DNA from: an uncultured Coriobacteriaceae bacterium
Lineage (GTDB): Bacteria > Actinomycetota > Coriobacteriia > Coriobacteriales > Atopobiaceae
DNA: 13,844 nt
Assembly (NCBI GenBank): GCA_900552935.1
Contig: USBN01000039.1
Coordinates: forward strand, 1 to 13,844
Direction: 5' to 3'
Of the stretch, positions 13,832-13,844 are shown piece by piece (positions within the stretch are counted from its first letter, which is position 1; each line of letters opens with the position of its first letter). The notes beneath the pieces were generated by a model. The model had not been told where the DNA came from and made no database searches. It saw only the letters and a list, made by a program, of their open reading frames with translations. The position numbers and the translations under genes are program-made.

Positions 13832-13844
13832 AGGAGCGACGAAT
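13832..13844 (+). other. Ribosome binding site and likely first bases of a divergent gene beyond the window
   Basis: AGGAG (13832-13836) is followed 6 bases later by AT at 13843-13844, the last two bases. If the next base is G, an ATG start sits at ideal spacing. This predicts a plus-strand gene running out of the window, divergent from the ATPase-permease operon; a TetR-type or similar regulator would be a common neighbour, but nothing of the gene itself is seen. Confidence 0.45.

Overview
The window is a high-GC (roughly 60-65% by eye) bacterial contig end. Gene content and protein style (GC-rich codon use, Atopobiaceae/Coriobacteriia-like ABC, FtsX and YeiH proteins) suggest an intestinal or rumen actinobacterium of the Olsenella/Collinsella type. 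This taxonomic guess rests on recognition only, not on a search. The first 50 bases are not genomic. They are Illumina Nextera library adapter (end of P7, an i7 index, the read-2 transposase adapter and the mosaic end), so the true sequence begins at 51 and the leftmost gene is cut there.

Left block (51-5675). A minus-strand membrane protein of the VUT/YhhQ (queuosine-precursor or vitamin uptake) family is truncated by the adapter. It is preceded by a structured 5' leader. Next comes a minus-strand AraC-type regulator, divergent from a two-gene plus-strand operon encoding two fused permease-ATPase ABC half-transporters (613 and 585 aa). The second starts on the base after the stop codon of the first. 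The two proteins differ in sequence and probably form a heterodimer. The regulator-plus-pair layout and sequence character recall the IrtAB/YbtPQ group of siderophore importers with an exporter fold, but the substrate is not shown by the sequence.

Middle block (5676-9423). A plus-strand unit encodes a small single-helix protein (83 aa, DUF6110-like) and, 15 bp later, a P1B-type metal ATPase of 694 aa. This ATPase has all catalytic P-type motifs but lacks both the usual CPx membrane motif and a CxxC N-terminal metal site. A YeiH-family (UPF0324) ten-helix membrane protein follows in the same direction and ends at a strong, bidirectional-looking terminator.

Right block (9414-13844). A degenerate 114-bp GC-rich tandem repeat lies between convergent genes. 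Then, all on the minus strand, come a class I SAM-dependent methyltransferase, a rho-independent terminator, an 886-aa FtsX/MacB-type permease and its 237-aa ATPase. The last two form an operon driven by an extended -10 promoter. The final bases carry a ribosome binding site correctly placed for a divergent plus-strand gene whose ATG would begin at 13843, just beyond the window.

Overall this is a transport-rich region with four transport systems (VUT, ABC pair, P-type ATPase, YeiH) plus an FtsX-type ABC system. The most unusual unit is the small-protein/CPx-less P-type ATPase pair. The most interesting non-coding items are the VUT leader and the two related GC-rich repeat tracts.
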